Below, piece after piece: positions 34,388 through 47,900 of a stretch of 64,000 nucleotides of DNA. A program made the translations under genes and the position numbers. The notes beneath the pieces were generated by a model that did no database searches, was not told where the DNA came from, and worked only from the letters and a program-made list of their open reading frames with translations. Source of the DNA: Microplitis mediator (taxonomy: Eukaryota; Arthropoda; Insecta; Hymenoptera; Braconidae); the NCBI RefSeq assembly GCF_029852145.1, contig NC_079979.1, positions 15,449,901 through 15,513,900 of the forward strand. The letters are read 5' to 3'. The stretch's first letter is position 1; each line of letters begins with the position of its first letter.

Positions 34388-37300
34388 ATGATAAATTACC
34401 TGTCAAAAATGTTTAAATTAAATAAATTATCCACCAGTACAATTATTATTTTTACAATTATTTATTTTAATCCCATAAAAGTAACATTCGCTGAAGAATT
34501 TCCTCATGACATAGAAAAATCTTATCAAGGCACCACAGAGGTAAATTTTTTTGATTTAATAATTATTATTTTTTTTTATTATTATTGCAATAATTGATAA
34601 ATAATATAATAATTTTTTGACAGGACTCTAGTAATCCGGATCCTAAAATAACAAGTCCAGGTAATTTAGGATTCATCCATGCATTCATAGCATCACTTTC
34701 GGTGATAATTGTATCAGAACTTGGTGACAAGACATTTTTTATTGCTGCTATTATGGCTATGAGGCATCCAAGGCTAACAGTTTTCACTGGTGCAATAGCA
34801 GCTCTTGCTCTCATGACCATTCTGTCAGGTAATTTATTATAATTATTAAAATTACTGGAAAAAAACAATAAAAAATAATATTAGAAATCTCATTAACTCA
34901 ATAAATTACAAGGAAACAGTAATTATTTGCAGCAAAAAACTAATCAGTTATTTCATTGAAAAATCTTGCGGGTGAAAAAAATTTCCCGGTCGATTTAAAA
35001 AAAAATTACGGAGTAGAACTTTGACTTTCAAGGATTTGAAATTTTTATGATCTGAAAGTTACCAGACAGTAAACAATTTTGGATTTTGTTTTTTACCAAA
35101 TGAATTACAAAAAAAAAAAAACTAAAAATATGCATATGTAGAAAATTTTAAAAACTCTAGGTGCAATTTTTTGAATTTATAATTTAAAAAAAAAACCAAA
35201 AGTTATAAGACGTCGACTAACTTCAGTATCATAAATTTTTGAAATCGGTGTTACAAAATACGCGGCAGTAAATAAAATTTAAAAAAAAGGAGGGAATTCA
35301 AAGTTCGATAAATTAAACTGTACATCAAAATTTTTAAATTTAAATCTCAGCGGGTTTTAAAAATTTTCCAATGGATTTAAATATAGACTGCGTCAACTGG
35401 AAATTTCTTATCAAACTTTACAGCTGATTAGATTTTTTAACCGACCGGTCGTGATTTTAAAAAAATAAAAAACTTATAAATTTTCACTGCAGATTATTCT
35501 TGATAAATAATTAATCAAGATATCAATAAAAGTAGGTTTAGATAAAGAGTTTTATTATTTAAAATTTAAATCAGATCACTAAGCAATCAAGTATTCAAGA
35601 AAAACATTTAAAATTTTTATTGTTCTGCTGATATTTTTAGTCATAAGTCGCATTAATTAATTCTTTAATTCGCACTTATTAAATTATTTAAATAATAATT
35701 ATTATTATGACAATTACACAGATAAGAATACAATAGAGTGCGATCGTGCGAGGGTAATTAGAACCGTCAAAATAAACTAAACTTCAATGACTGGTTTTGT
35801 AATTATCAGCAATAAATTTTACGTATTGACGTCATTACAAAAATATATATACATATTAAATAATATAACACCTCGAACAATAAAAATCATGACTACACTT
35901 GAGTACACTAGGTAATTAATTAATTAATTTTATTTAAATTTACAGTAATATTTGGATATGCAGCAACAATAATACCACGTGCGTACACATATTACATATC
36001 CACGGCATTGTTCGCATTGTTTGGGTTAAAAATGTTGAAAGATGGTTACTATATGGCACCGACAGAAGGGCAGGAAGAGTTAGAAGAAGTTCAGCTGGAC
36101 TTGAGAAAGCGGGAGGACGAGGTGACTTTTGAATAAAAATTTAAAGTTAAAAAAAAAGAGATTAAAATCTTAGTAAACTTTCTCTCGGTTATCGTTAATT
36201 CATACTGATAACGCAGGTGTTATCGAATTAATCATAAAGACAATTTACATAGACAGTCTTGATAAATATACAAATATTTACATATATATATATTTATGTC
36301 TATCAATAATGTCTTGTGTTATTTTAGTATGAAAAAGAAGAAATTGTGACGACAATCCAAGACCCAGAGACGGGTGTTATTAAAAAAACTAAAGTTAAAC
36401 CGTGGATGCTGATTTCCCGGATATTTTTGCAAGCGTTTTCATTAACGTTCTTGGCTGAATGGGGAGACAGATCTCAACTTACGACAATTATTCTTGCCGC
36501 GCGAGAGGTAATTATTTATTTTGAATAAACAAAAGTGATCAATTTTTATGAAATTTTAGTCAATTAAAAATTTAATTCGTCCTTAACTTTTAAATTTCAA
36601 TGCAAATCATTTTTTTACGTCAATTGCGCATACTTTCTAATTTTAATTAGAGGTCATTATAATTTTATTTTTTTTTTATTGACTCATTGCTGTAATCATT
36701 AAAAAAATATTTACCGTCTAGAGGATAATTTTACAATTGCAAGTTAATTTTTTAATATTATGAACTTAGAATTTTATTTTTTTTTTACTTGTTTCAATTA
36801 ATGATTGGTCATAATAATTTTTAGTAATTAAGAGACATTGTTGACTATGAATAATTTATATGCTCGTTAGTTTTTAATTTTACGTTTCGCGAGTTGATTA
36901 ATGGCGAGGAATTAAACGGAATGAGTTCAGATGGACGTGAGGTTAACGGGAGCCAAAGGCGAGCGCTGCCAAAAAAATCTGAAACTGTTTTTTTTTTTGT
37001 CAAGGGCAATTTTAGACAATACCCCTCCCCCTCTCCTTGAATTTTATCAATTGATTAAACAAAATTGCGCCAAGATGTAAATTTAAAAAAAATTAATTAC
37101 AATTGTAGTCAATAAGGAACTAAACGACATTTGAAAAATAAATTTCAGTAAAATCTCTAATTTTATAATTAGAATTTTCAAATTTCGAAGGCTAAATTTT
37201 TATGTACCTGAAGATCGGAACGTTTTTCCCGGAACGAAAATAAAAAAACGAAATGAAAAGTAAAAAATTTACTAGATCTAGATTTCTGAAATGTTTCGCA

Positions 37301-39535
37301 CGTCAGCCGAAAATTGCAGGCCTCCTAACTACCCCTTAAATTTTCTTTAGAGTCAAATTACATCAATTTTTTTTCATTTTCGTTGCGCGAAAAACGTTCT
37401 GATCTTCAGGTACATAAATTTCTTTTTAAATTGATATGCCGGGAAAATTAAATATAATTGTACCCGAAAAAAATTTCTAACCCAATGCTTATTAATTGAA
37501 TAAATAAAATATTTAGGATGTCTATGGTGTTATCGTGGGCGGTGTTCTTGGACACTCACTGTGTACTGGATTAGCTGTTTTAGGCGGTCGAATGATTGCC
37601 CAGAAAATATCCGTCCGAACAGGTAAATTACAAATATGTTCATTTACAAAACTTATTACACTGTAAAAAATTAGCGGAGTGAATGCGGAGCAGATGACTG
37701 GTTATCTAATCCCCTCGGAGTGAAATTAACTTCTAGAAAAAAATTCATTCTAATCTTAAAACTCCGAATCAGAGTGAATGCAGATTTAAATAAAATCCAG
37801 ATCACTCCGCTGAAAAAACAAACTCCCTATTAACTCCGTAAGCGGAGTGATTTTTTTAAAACTCCATACAGCAAAAAAAGAATCATCAAAGTGTAAAAAA
37901 AAGCGTGTGTTTAATTTTTAACACTTTTGTGTGTCAATTTAACACACAGTGTTTATCTTGTTTGAACTGTCGCGATCGATTGATTTCTTAACACACAAAA
38001 ATTTTATTGTATTCGAAAGTAACACTTTTTATGTTACTGTCAAATCAACACACAAAATATGTTAAAAATAATCTCGACCGCACGGAAAAAAATGAACTTT
38101 AAAAATTAGTGTTTGAAATTATAACTGGGAACCCGGGTGTCAATATGCGGAATTTTAACATTCCAAATAATAAATTTTATAAAACGTGTCGTCAATTTTC
38201 TAAGTATCAGTTACGATTTGTAAAGTTCAAATAGTAATTTTTCTTACATAGATAAATTTTCATACTTATCCTGTAATGATTCACGTTTTAATCATAAATG
38301 AAAAAATTACTATTTAGAATGATGGTATTTACTGATCACTTTATCATTATATTACTTGTCATTCTCAATTTATACAGTTCATTTTTTTCCGTGCATCACA
38401 AAATAATTAGTGGAAAATTTTTATTTTTAACATATACGTTAGAGTGGTCGTTAAAAATTAAATTTTCTCAGATGCCCCATAAAATGCTTCGTTTTAGTGA
38501 AAAAATTCGTGGGGAATTTTTCTTTTTAAGTAAAAATAACACGTGCCTTAGGACGATCAAAGTTCATTTTTCGATACAATCGCGGTTTTTTTTAAATATC
38601 TCATAAAATATGCAGATTAAAGGAAAAAATCATAGGAACAATTTTGTAGGAAATTAAATTCTTGACAAAAAAGGTCATGTTCATATTTTTTATAAAATGC
38701 GTATTTATGAAGATATTCAAAAAAAACTTTTTTAGATCTGAATTGAGCGTTTTAAGGATTTCAAATTTTGAAAATAACATTTTTCTAAGTATATAGAAAC
38801 TACGACAAGCATTAATTGATATGTTACGAGTTACGAAGTTGTCTACATTTAAGAAAAAACGTTATTTTTAACATTCGTAATCCCTAAAATGCTCAATTGA
38901 TAAGATCTAAAAAAGTTTTTTTAAAATATCTTCATAAATACGCATTGTATAAAAAAAATGAACATGACCTTTTTTGTCAAGAATTTAATTTCCTACAAAA
39001 TTGTCCCTATAATTTTTTCCTTTAATCTACATATTTCATGAGATATTTTTTAAAAAACCGCGATTGTATCGAAAAATGAACTTTGATCGTCCTAAGGCAC
39101 GTGTTCTTTTTACTTAAAAAGAAAAAACCAAATTCCCCACGTATTTTTTCACTAAAAAAAAGCTTTTTATCGGGCGCCCGAGAAAATTTAATTTTTAACG
39201 ACCACCCTAATGTACGTTTGATTTTTTTTATCACTCACATGTTAAACAACAGATAAATAAGTGTAAAACGTTCATTTTACACACGATATATCTTGATTTT
39301 CTCAAATCTTTTTTTTACTGCGCAGAACTCCAAGTGAATTCGGATTGAATTAAAATACGCAATCACTTCAAATTCACTCCTAATTTTTTACAGTATCATA
39401 TTTAACTCATTGTAAACATATATATGTATATATATCAAAAAATTATTTACTTTTTCAGTAACAATAATCGGCGGAATAGTCTTCCTTATTTTCGCACTGA
39501 CTGCGCTCTTTGTAAGTCCGACAGAGAGCACGTGA
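34388..39535 (+). CDS. TMEM165: TMEM165/GDT1-family Golgi cation transporter, 298 aa
   Basis: UPF0016 (GDT1) family Ca2+/Mn2+:H+ exchanger, which in animals and yeast supplies Mn2+ to Golgi glycosyltransferases. Exons: 34388-34540, 34624-34828, 35946-36121, 36328-36507, 37517-37622, 39459-39535; phases agree. The first exon encodes a hydrophobic signal sequence (IIIFTIIYFNPIKVTFA). The two family signatures E-x-G-D-[KR]-[TS] are both present: ELGDKT (82-87) and EWGDRS (222-227), each within a membrane helix. Between the two three-helix repeats lies a charged cytosolic loop (EELEEVQLDLRKREDE...), as in the family. Length is near that of human TMEM165 (324 aa). Intron 5 carries at least three nested elements. 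Loss of human TMEM165 causes a glycosylation disorder, so the gene is likely essential. Confidence 0.93.
35030..35245. repeat. Family D repeat
   Basis: Matches the family D consensus: an ATCTGAAAGTTACCAGACAG start, a central ATATGCATATGTAGAAAATT and GGTGCAATTTTTT, and an end in AGACGTCGACTAACTTCAGT. It lies in TMEM165 intron 2. Non-coding. Confidence 0.6.
38091..38393. mobile_element. MITE with CACGGAAAAAAATGAAC ends, copy 2
   Basis: Perfect inverted ends CACGGAAAAAAATGAAC and its reverse complement. The 303-bp sequence is the reverse complement of the MITE at 27824-28141 over nearly its full length. No coding potential; the ORF at 38298 runs out of it into the next element. Confidence 0.8.
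38439..39210. mobile_element. Foldback element, copy 2
   Basis: TTAGAGTGGTCG...CGACCACCCTAA, 772 bp, almost one long palindrome and closely similar to 61-838. The flanks TATACG (38433-38438) and TGTACG (39211-39216) agree at five of six bases, supporting the 6-bp duplication seen in copy 1. Confidence 0.8.
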
Positions 39536-41990
39536 AATAAATAAAGATCTTGAACTAAATAAAATAATAAATAACTTTTTAAAAATAACGTACATTAACT
39601 GAAAAAATGTGAATATCAAATATTGTGTAATATAAAAAAAAAAAAAAAAAAAAAAAAATAATATTTTACAGTAGTTAGTAGAATTAATTAAACTTGATAT
39701 TAAGTATTGCTACTAGAATGTAAATCAAATTAATTATTTTTTTAAAAAATCAACAGGGATTTCAAAATCCTCTATTGTTTATGTTAAAGAAAAATTATTA
39801 CTATTATTTTGTAGGGCATCTTCACTTACTGATACTGCGAGTGTGTTGTAATAACATTCGAGTACCTGATAAATAAATCATCAAACTATTGTTTGTATTG
39901 TTAAATAATAAGGGCGCTAATTATTTTAAATAATGAGTCAACTATTTTACTAATTAGTGTCTTTATATTTGTAAATAATAAACAGTATTTTTTTTATTTG
40001 ATATTGATTTAAAATATATTTTTTTTTTTTTTTAATTGTGATAAACTTTTTTTTTTTTTTTTTTTAAATAAACGATAATATTTTTATAAATGTAATTGAA
40101 TAATTACCTTCATAAGTTAATTATTTATAAAATTTCTAAATTAAATTTTGCGTACTCTTTTTTTTTAAATTAAATAATTTTTATGTCATCATATTTATAT
40201 ATTTTTTAAATTTTTTCCCGGGTACTGTAAATTATTATTTATAAAATAATCAAAATTCGAATTAAGTTTTTTTATTAATTTTATATTTGACACTTATTTA
40301 TTTTTTTAATCAAAAAAAAAGAAATGGATAAAGTGGAAAGTCACCGTCAGATTTTTAAAAAATAAGGGAATAAAAATTTAAAAAAATAAATTGTTTAGTC
40401 CATGAGAAATGAAATTTATGTATTTAATTGAATAAAAGAGTGTACATTGAGATTTTTTCAAATAGTGTTCATTTTTTTTGTTCTATGCGTAATAAGAGTA
40501 ATTATAATTATAATAATCACATACAATTAATCGTAATAATAATTAAATGTGTAATTAATAAACTCTAAAGTACATAATTAATTTAAAAACATTAAACAGG
40601 CAACTGTACATAATAGCGGGAAATTTAAATATTTAAAAAAAAATGATTAAAATAAAAGACAACTAGATCATAAAAAAATATCAGTCTAAAAAATATGGAC
40701 CGCGTATTTGTTATAATTTTAAACTCTATACTAGTAATTAATCATAAATACATTTAATATATATAGTAACATAAATATCTTTAATCATTTGTCGTTTTTT
40801 TTAAATTTATAATAATAGTGTAGGTCATTAATTAATAGCCCAATCAATCAGTAATAACTATTTTACTTACGACGACTATACACAACTATAAATTGTTCAA
40901 TGATATCGTATATTACTTATTATCATAATTATTATTATGTAAAGAGAGCTTATTATGTACATAGTCTGTTTATTCATTCATTCGGCTCATTTATCAATTA
41001 TTGAAACTAAAAGTTAATAAATAATCTCATTATTTTTTTTTTAAATTCAGATCATGTACCAGGTATTTAATGTTTGAAAAATTAACCCTTTGTTATTTAA
41101 TTTGGGGATATTAATTTTAAATATCGCGTTACTAATTCAAAAAACACGAATTTTTACCCGCCTTCTTGACTCTAAGGAATTCCTCGAGCCAAAAGAATGT
41201 AATTTTTTTTATTACAAATTTTTTTGGAGACTTACTCTGAAAAAAATTTTTGAATTCATAATTTTAGTCATGCGTCATAGCTTTCAAAATTTTTTTGGAT
41301 TTAATTCGGAATGAAAAAAAAAATCATGCGTTTTTTTGACTAGGAAATTCCGTAAAACCAAAAGGTGAATAAAAATTTTTTGGAATTTGTAATGCAATAT
41401 TTAAATTTTTTAATTATTTTCCAGTTTTTGAATTCATTAAAATTTTTTTAATTATTTAATTTGAATTTTAATAAATTTTAAATAATTAAAATTCTAATTA
41501 TTGAATTAAATTCAAATTAATCAGCGCGAATTTTAAATATTAAATTTAAAATAAATTCAAAATTTTTTAATTCAAAAACTGACTAATAACTAAAACTATT
41601 TTATTAAAATATTAAATTTTAATTCAATACGAATTATCACACCCCTAATTATTGTAATTAAATTTAATTATTTGGTCCGTAATTGAACCGTCAGTTTATA
41701 ATTTTTTTTTACTAGATCTAATCTCATTAAATCTCTTTTACTTCAAGTACTAAACTTATTTTAAACAATCGAGTACAAAACACTGGGATATTAAATTCCT
41801 TTTTTTTTTTTTTTTTCAAAAATATATATCATAAAAAAAATTTATAAACTGCATCAATATAAATAACCACAAGGATTAATGTTTCAAACACTAAATTCCT
41901 AAAAAAAAAAATCATGCTCACGATCTCAAGCCCAGACTATGTACACAATAAAATAAATCAACGCTTATTTAAATAAATATACGAATAAAT
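39536..41990. other. Intergenic region between convergent TMEM165 and msps
   Basis: 2.45 kb with no gene supported. It starts with the TMEM165 3' UTR (AATAAA near 39538), has a run of about 25 A at 39630-39658, and otherwise is AT-rich. The 3' UTR of msps lies next to 41990. The open frame at 41090-41314 has no family resemblance and biased composition. Confidence 0.55.
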
Positions 41991-44900
41991 TCACGTGGGT
42001 CTGGATCCATTGCCGCGGTACTGAGCCTCCAGAGCTCTCAATCTTTCTAACCGCTGAGCCGGATCCATTGAAATTCTCTCCTCCGCAGAACTGATAGCTC
42101 TCGCCGTCTCATCAGCAGGATCATCACCGTGACTATAAATAATTTGATTCTTGCGCTCGAGATCGATACTTTTTAGACCCTGCTCAATAAAATTTTGGAA
42201 GAACTGGTGTGACTTAACTAAGAAAGGCTGGATATCAGCCTCGGGGTGCTGCTGCTTGAAGTCATACAACTGCGCAAGACCTTCCTGGGTGTGTTGCTTG
42301 GATCCTATTTTTCGAAAAATTTCCGTCAACTGCGAGTGCATTTCTTTCGACAAATGTTTCTGTTTAGTGATCGTACTGCTGCCGGAATTGATGTTATTTG
42401 AATTTGAATTTATCATTTCAATTAAGCGGTTCAAGTATGACCGTAGTTCTGATTCATGGATATTATTTATCATCGTCAGGTGGTTTAGTATAGAACTGCC
42501 TTTTATTTTTGTCATACTGTGCAGTACTGTCTTTACAGTACGAACCGGCATATCCGAGTGACGAGTTTTCCACCACGATGACGGATAATCTTTGAAGAAC
42601 TGATGTACGGTAAGTAAAATAGTGTCATAGTCCAGCTCTGTCGACCAATTTGAAATAGTCTTCACTATTTTCCACAGACATTTCATCACCAATTCCTCAT
42701 ACTTTGGCATAACTGATGACTCGGCGCACTCTTGGAGTAATTTTATCAGCACACAAATAAGTGTCGTGTGATTTGAATAGTCAATCATCTTAACAATTAT
42801 TACATTAACAACCCGCATGTACATATCGGTATCTTTTACATTTTCAAATTTATTTTCTGCAAGCAGCATCAGCATAAGATAAATTAATTCCTTCAAATGA
42901 CCAGTTGTTACATTTCTCCCGAGTACTTTTGACTCATAAAATGCCAACAATACCATAAATGTCGCCCGGTATACTTTTGTCACTTCGTTATTGTCGGCAG
43001 TAAGCGGATACTTTTGAAGAAATTTAAGCTGTACGTTTATGGAATTTATAAATTTGTCTTCCTTTGATTGGATTAGTGACAGCTGAGATGATTTCATTAT
43101 TTCTTCCATGGTGTTCATTGCCTGGAGCGCGGTGTTGAGTCGCGGACTTGCCATCAACAAAATAGTGCAGTCTAGGTTGTCATTTTTTGCTGACACTGGT
43201 GAGGTAACTGGGGACACGCGAGCTGATGGTTTGGTAATTCCTAATTTTGATGATAGAGATGGCGAGTATTTTTTCGCCAGCCGGTCGATATTCTGCAGAG
43301 ACGTTATCGAGTCGTTGGGGTCCCAATTTATTTCGGTAAGAACGGGAACGCTCCAAGATGCCGGGTATTGTTCTTCTAATTGGCGTAAAAATTCCATGTC
43401 CAGGCCAAAGGGTCCGGAGGTTTTGGGGCGAACCGGTGACTGGGGTGGAGACAACGCGTACCTGTAATCAAATATTTTATTGACTTATTTTTTTTTTAAT
43501 TAGCGGCACTAGTTTATAAAAAAATTTACTGAGTATTTTTTTGGTGATGAATTTTTTATTTTGCTCAATAAATTTTATTTTTTAAACTAGTAGTTTAAGA
43601 CACGCAATTTAAATGACATCACAATGACTGCTAACATGCTGATTGATAGAGAAATTAAACCCGCTGACAGACACAAGAAATTTAATTGAAATTTATTTCG
43701 ATGTATTTTAAGAACTGGAGTTTTGTTTAAAAATTTTGTGGATTTAATCGACAGATGCATTCATTTTATTACTAAACTGTTCTGCTGATCATGCTCATTT
43801 TTTAGAAATTTTACCGCGGATTTTAAATATTAATTTTGAGACTTTATATTTATATTTTTTTTGAAATCCAATGAATTTGGATTAATTTTTTAATTTCAGT
43901 TTTCTAAATTTTTTTTGCTAAAAAAGTTTCATTTAAATAAAGCCTCAGTATTTTCATTAAAAACCGCGCGAAAAATTTAAAAATTATTCAATGTTTGAAA
44001 ATAAAAATTTTGAGAATTTATTCCTAGGTAATTAATTTTCATGTAAAATTTTTATCAAAATAAAAAAAATTGTTCTATTTTTTAGCGCCACCCGAATACA
44101 AACTTTTGAATCAGACGAATTAAAATATGAAAAATTTTTTAATTATTTAATAACGGCAATGACTAAAAAGTATATAAATAAAAAAATAAAATTTGTCAAG
44201 ACAAACAAAAAAAAAAGATGATTTTAAAAATGAGAAGACATTCACCCATCACCCATCACCATAAACCACAAAAAAAATTCTTAAATAATATCACGAACGT
44301 TTTTTCAGTTTTATTATTAACAACATTGTTGTGAGATTTATTTTCCTGATCATCGGAAAATTTATCTGATGATTTACTGATCTTGTTATTGTCATTTATT
44401 GGAACTTTATCGTGTCTTTTGTTGATAGTTGTTGGTATAATAAGTGTCCTGTAAATTATTTTGTCGTCGTGGTATGTAAATAAAATGATAATTAATTTTT
44501 CAAAATAATAATAATAACAATAATAATATTAATAATAATAAAAAATAAACTTACCGGTCATTAAAGTCTTCAGCAACTTCCTCAGGCTCCTCATCCTTCT
44601 CATCATTGACATCCGGGTCGATGTCTTCGTTGCTCGCAGCGGCAGCCATCGGCATCGTGGACATTCTGACCTCAGAAGCCGGTTTGCTCGGGCGATTTTT
44701 ATTCGCCCTCTTGATCCTTTCTTCCAACAACGACTGGTCTTTCTCAGATATGTGCCCAATTAATTTATTGATGCGGTCGCCCTCGAGGTAGTACGCCTGG
44801 ACAATACAATTCAACGCGGCATTGCGTACCGAGTTGTCACGATCAGCGATTTGCTTTGCGATTTCTCTCAAAGCGGCTGCTGGTGTCGGTTGGCAGACAG

Positions 44901-47900
44901 TGACGCCATAGTTTTCTATGAGCGATCCCAACTGATCTAGACACTCGGTACGTTGTCTTGCGTTCTTGGACTTGAGTCCTTCCATCACGTAAGAAAATAA
45001 TTTGCTAACTGGATAAACTAGAGCGATCCGTTTGAATAACGCGCGCACGCTATTTCTGACAGAGTCTTTGGGATCGCCGATTTTTAGAATTAGGTAGGGT
45101 AGAAATGACGCGGCTTCATTCTCCAGCATGTGATATTGTCCTTCAATGAGAATATTAAAAACTGACTGAAGAAAATCAAGACCTTTGAGTAAAACTGAAG
45201 GATTCGTATCAAAGAAACGTAACGTCAGCCACTTGAGAATTAAATCCAAATTAGAAACCAGAGCTTTGCTGTTGTCTTGAACATTTTCTGAAAGAGATTC
45301 AATGGCCTTCAAGTGGTACCGGAAGTCCGTGTGAAACATATTGGCAATAAGTGATTTGTTGACACCAGCCGTGCTCATCAATTCTTTCAACAACTCAACG
45401 AACTCTTCGCGCGGAGTCGTGAAGTTCCACTTGAGTACTTTTAGTTTTTGTTCATCGATCACTCGCTGATGCTTCAAATTATTAACAGCGAGCAGCGGAC
45501 TTGTGTCGACGTCATCGTCCTTCTTTCTGGCGCTAGCGGGTTTAGCAGAAGCACTTTTGGGTTTGACCACCGCCTTGCTGGCTTTGGCGGCGCCGCCACT
45601 CTTGACAGTCTTCACTTGCTCCTGCGGTGGCTTCTTTGTAGGCAGCGGCTTCACCGGCAAGCTCGGCCGGGTCTTTTCCAGCGCCATCATCACCACATTC
45701 TTCGATCCGGGCTTCAGTTTTTCCGTCTGCCGGACCATTCCCTCGTATGTCAGATGCATCATAAATCCCAGAATAGCTTCCTGTGCATTTTTACGGACGT
45801 CCGAATTACGGTCCTCTAAATTACTGTACAAGTGGGGCAAGCAAAGCATGAGTTCTTCTTTAGGAACCTGTTTTACTGGAATGGGTGGCAATTTTTGCGA
45901 TAACCAGTTCCACAATTCAATGCGCAGTGTCGGTGATCCGGCTTTCAGAGCATCAGCAATCATTTCACCGTCGAAAAATTCCTTGTACCCGCACTGATCG
46001 CCCCAGGTGTTAATGCACGAGATAGCCGCGCTTCTGATCCAGTTTTTCGAGTCACCTAGACAGTGAACGAACCCAGGAAAGAGTGTGCGCACATGTTGCT
46101 TGATAGGTGGACCCATCGCAGTGGCCAGAGATTCGCATATTCCCAGTGCAGTTTGAGAAATTTTTGTATTGCTGTCAATCAGTCGCGGCGACAATGCACG
46201 AGGCAATTCACCAATTGACCCCTTGATAAATCTAGCCTCTGCAATTATTGTTTGGACTTTAACAAGACCTTCGTTGCGTACTTTCCAATTTTTATCACCC
46301 AGTTCAACAAGCAGCGCTTCTGTTATTTGATTGCTGATGTCCACACGCGGTATCAGATCGTTTATCTCAACAGTCTCACCACCAACGTCATTGTCTTCAT
46401 CATCCTCATCCACATCATCAGAAACTTTTTTACTCTCACGTGATTTGGGACCACGTGTCGGCTCTGGTGGTCTCTCTCCCTCGTGTTTATCGCACTCCTG
46501 TTCGATTTGCTGCTTCAATGCAGGCTTTTCATTTTCAAAAAACATCAAGAGCGGCTTCCCGACATACAAATACAGAGTGCCGATTAGTGTTATCGCTGCA
46601 GTACGCACGCCCGGATTTGTTGCAGAGACAGCTTTTTTCACGCTATCAATCAGCCCTTTGACATTCAAAGTGCAGCCGAATTCCAACAGAGCATTTGATA
46701 ACCAGAGCAGCGACTCCTGCTGTACTTTAGGACTCTTTTGATTGAATGCAAAAGTTATAACTTCAGTGGCCACGTGCTCAAATGACGTCGCATCAGCGAT
46801 AGCCAGCAGAGTGTCAGCGGCAATCGATCCGTTCTTGGAGTCTCCCAATTTCTCGGCGATGTCCATAATACAGTAGCTAGCAGCCGTGACAGAAAATGTA
46901 TAATTTTCTGCGAGCATTTTAACAATCTCGAGTCTTTGCTTCAATACTTGGAAGTTTGTGTCTTTCAAACCGGGTTTCTTGGCCAGTATACGAACGATAA
47001 CCTGGCACGGAACATCACTGCCCATTTGTTTAATCGTATCATTGAGTTGCTCGACCGCCGCGAGACGTGACTTCCAGTTGGCATCAACCAGCCCCGACAG
47101 TATGTCTCCAGATAAACATTCACCGGCAATGTCATCCACTGACTCAGCGCTCAGATCTTTTTCAATTTGAATTTTTGGTGCCGCGGTTGTTTTTTTAGCT
47201 GCTGCAGCTGCCGGTTTCTTTGCTCCGGGTTTCTTATTGTTGCTGCTACTGCTAGCCGCTGGTTTTTTATTACTTTTAGCCGGTGGCTTTGATTCAACTT
47301 TGGCTGGTGCAGTCGTAGGACGATCAGCTTTACGTGGCGCAACAACTTTTACAAGTATCACAGCTTTCTCAGCGCACTCTTGGATCTTTGCCATCTTCAG
47401 CGGGTCAAGATCTGTTAGAAAAGGCATCATAGCTTTCTCTCCAACCAGTTTCATTGCGGTACCAAGTGCTTCTGCTGAGTTATCTCTTACTGTTGGATCC
47501 GGTTCATTCAAAGTCTTTAGCAAGGCACCGATATAGGCCTTAAGAAGTTTTTTATTCAAAGTTGCCGGTAGTGTGTTGGCAAAACAACGGGATAAAAATC
47601 CCGCCGTTTCAGCTTTCACTGACGGATTTTTATTATCTAACGCTGCTAGAACGTCTTCAAGAATAACGTCAACGGTAATACTCTGGAACACTGCGTCTGC
47701 TGCTTCCCGAAGTACAGCAACGACATTTGGCTTTTTTTCACGGAATTTTTCCAGCAAAACTGGCAAACATGCGGTAGCGTACGGATGGAAACGTTTTTTA
47801 AGTCCATTGGCAAGACCTGTCATACATTTACCTGCTACCGTAACAACAACAACATTAGCATCTTTAGCAATAACTTTTTTCAAAACCCGTATGACGTCAC

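Larger units (their letters stand above)
37659..39394. mobile_element. Composite family A element split by nested insertions
   Basis: The left end CACTGTAAAAAATTAGCGG follows TA at 37657-37658; the right end ACTCCTAATTTTTTACAG stops near 39394, before TA. The two ACTCCG-rich parts (37659-37880 and 39320-39394) are separated by other repeats: a stretch rich in AACACACA/TGTGTTA words (37885-38085), a CACGGAAAA MITE (38091-38393) and a foldback element (38439-39210). All lie in TMEM165 intron 5. Confidence 0.6.
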
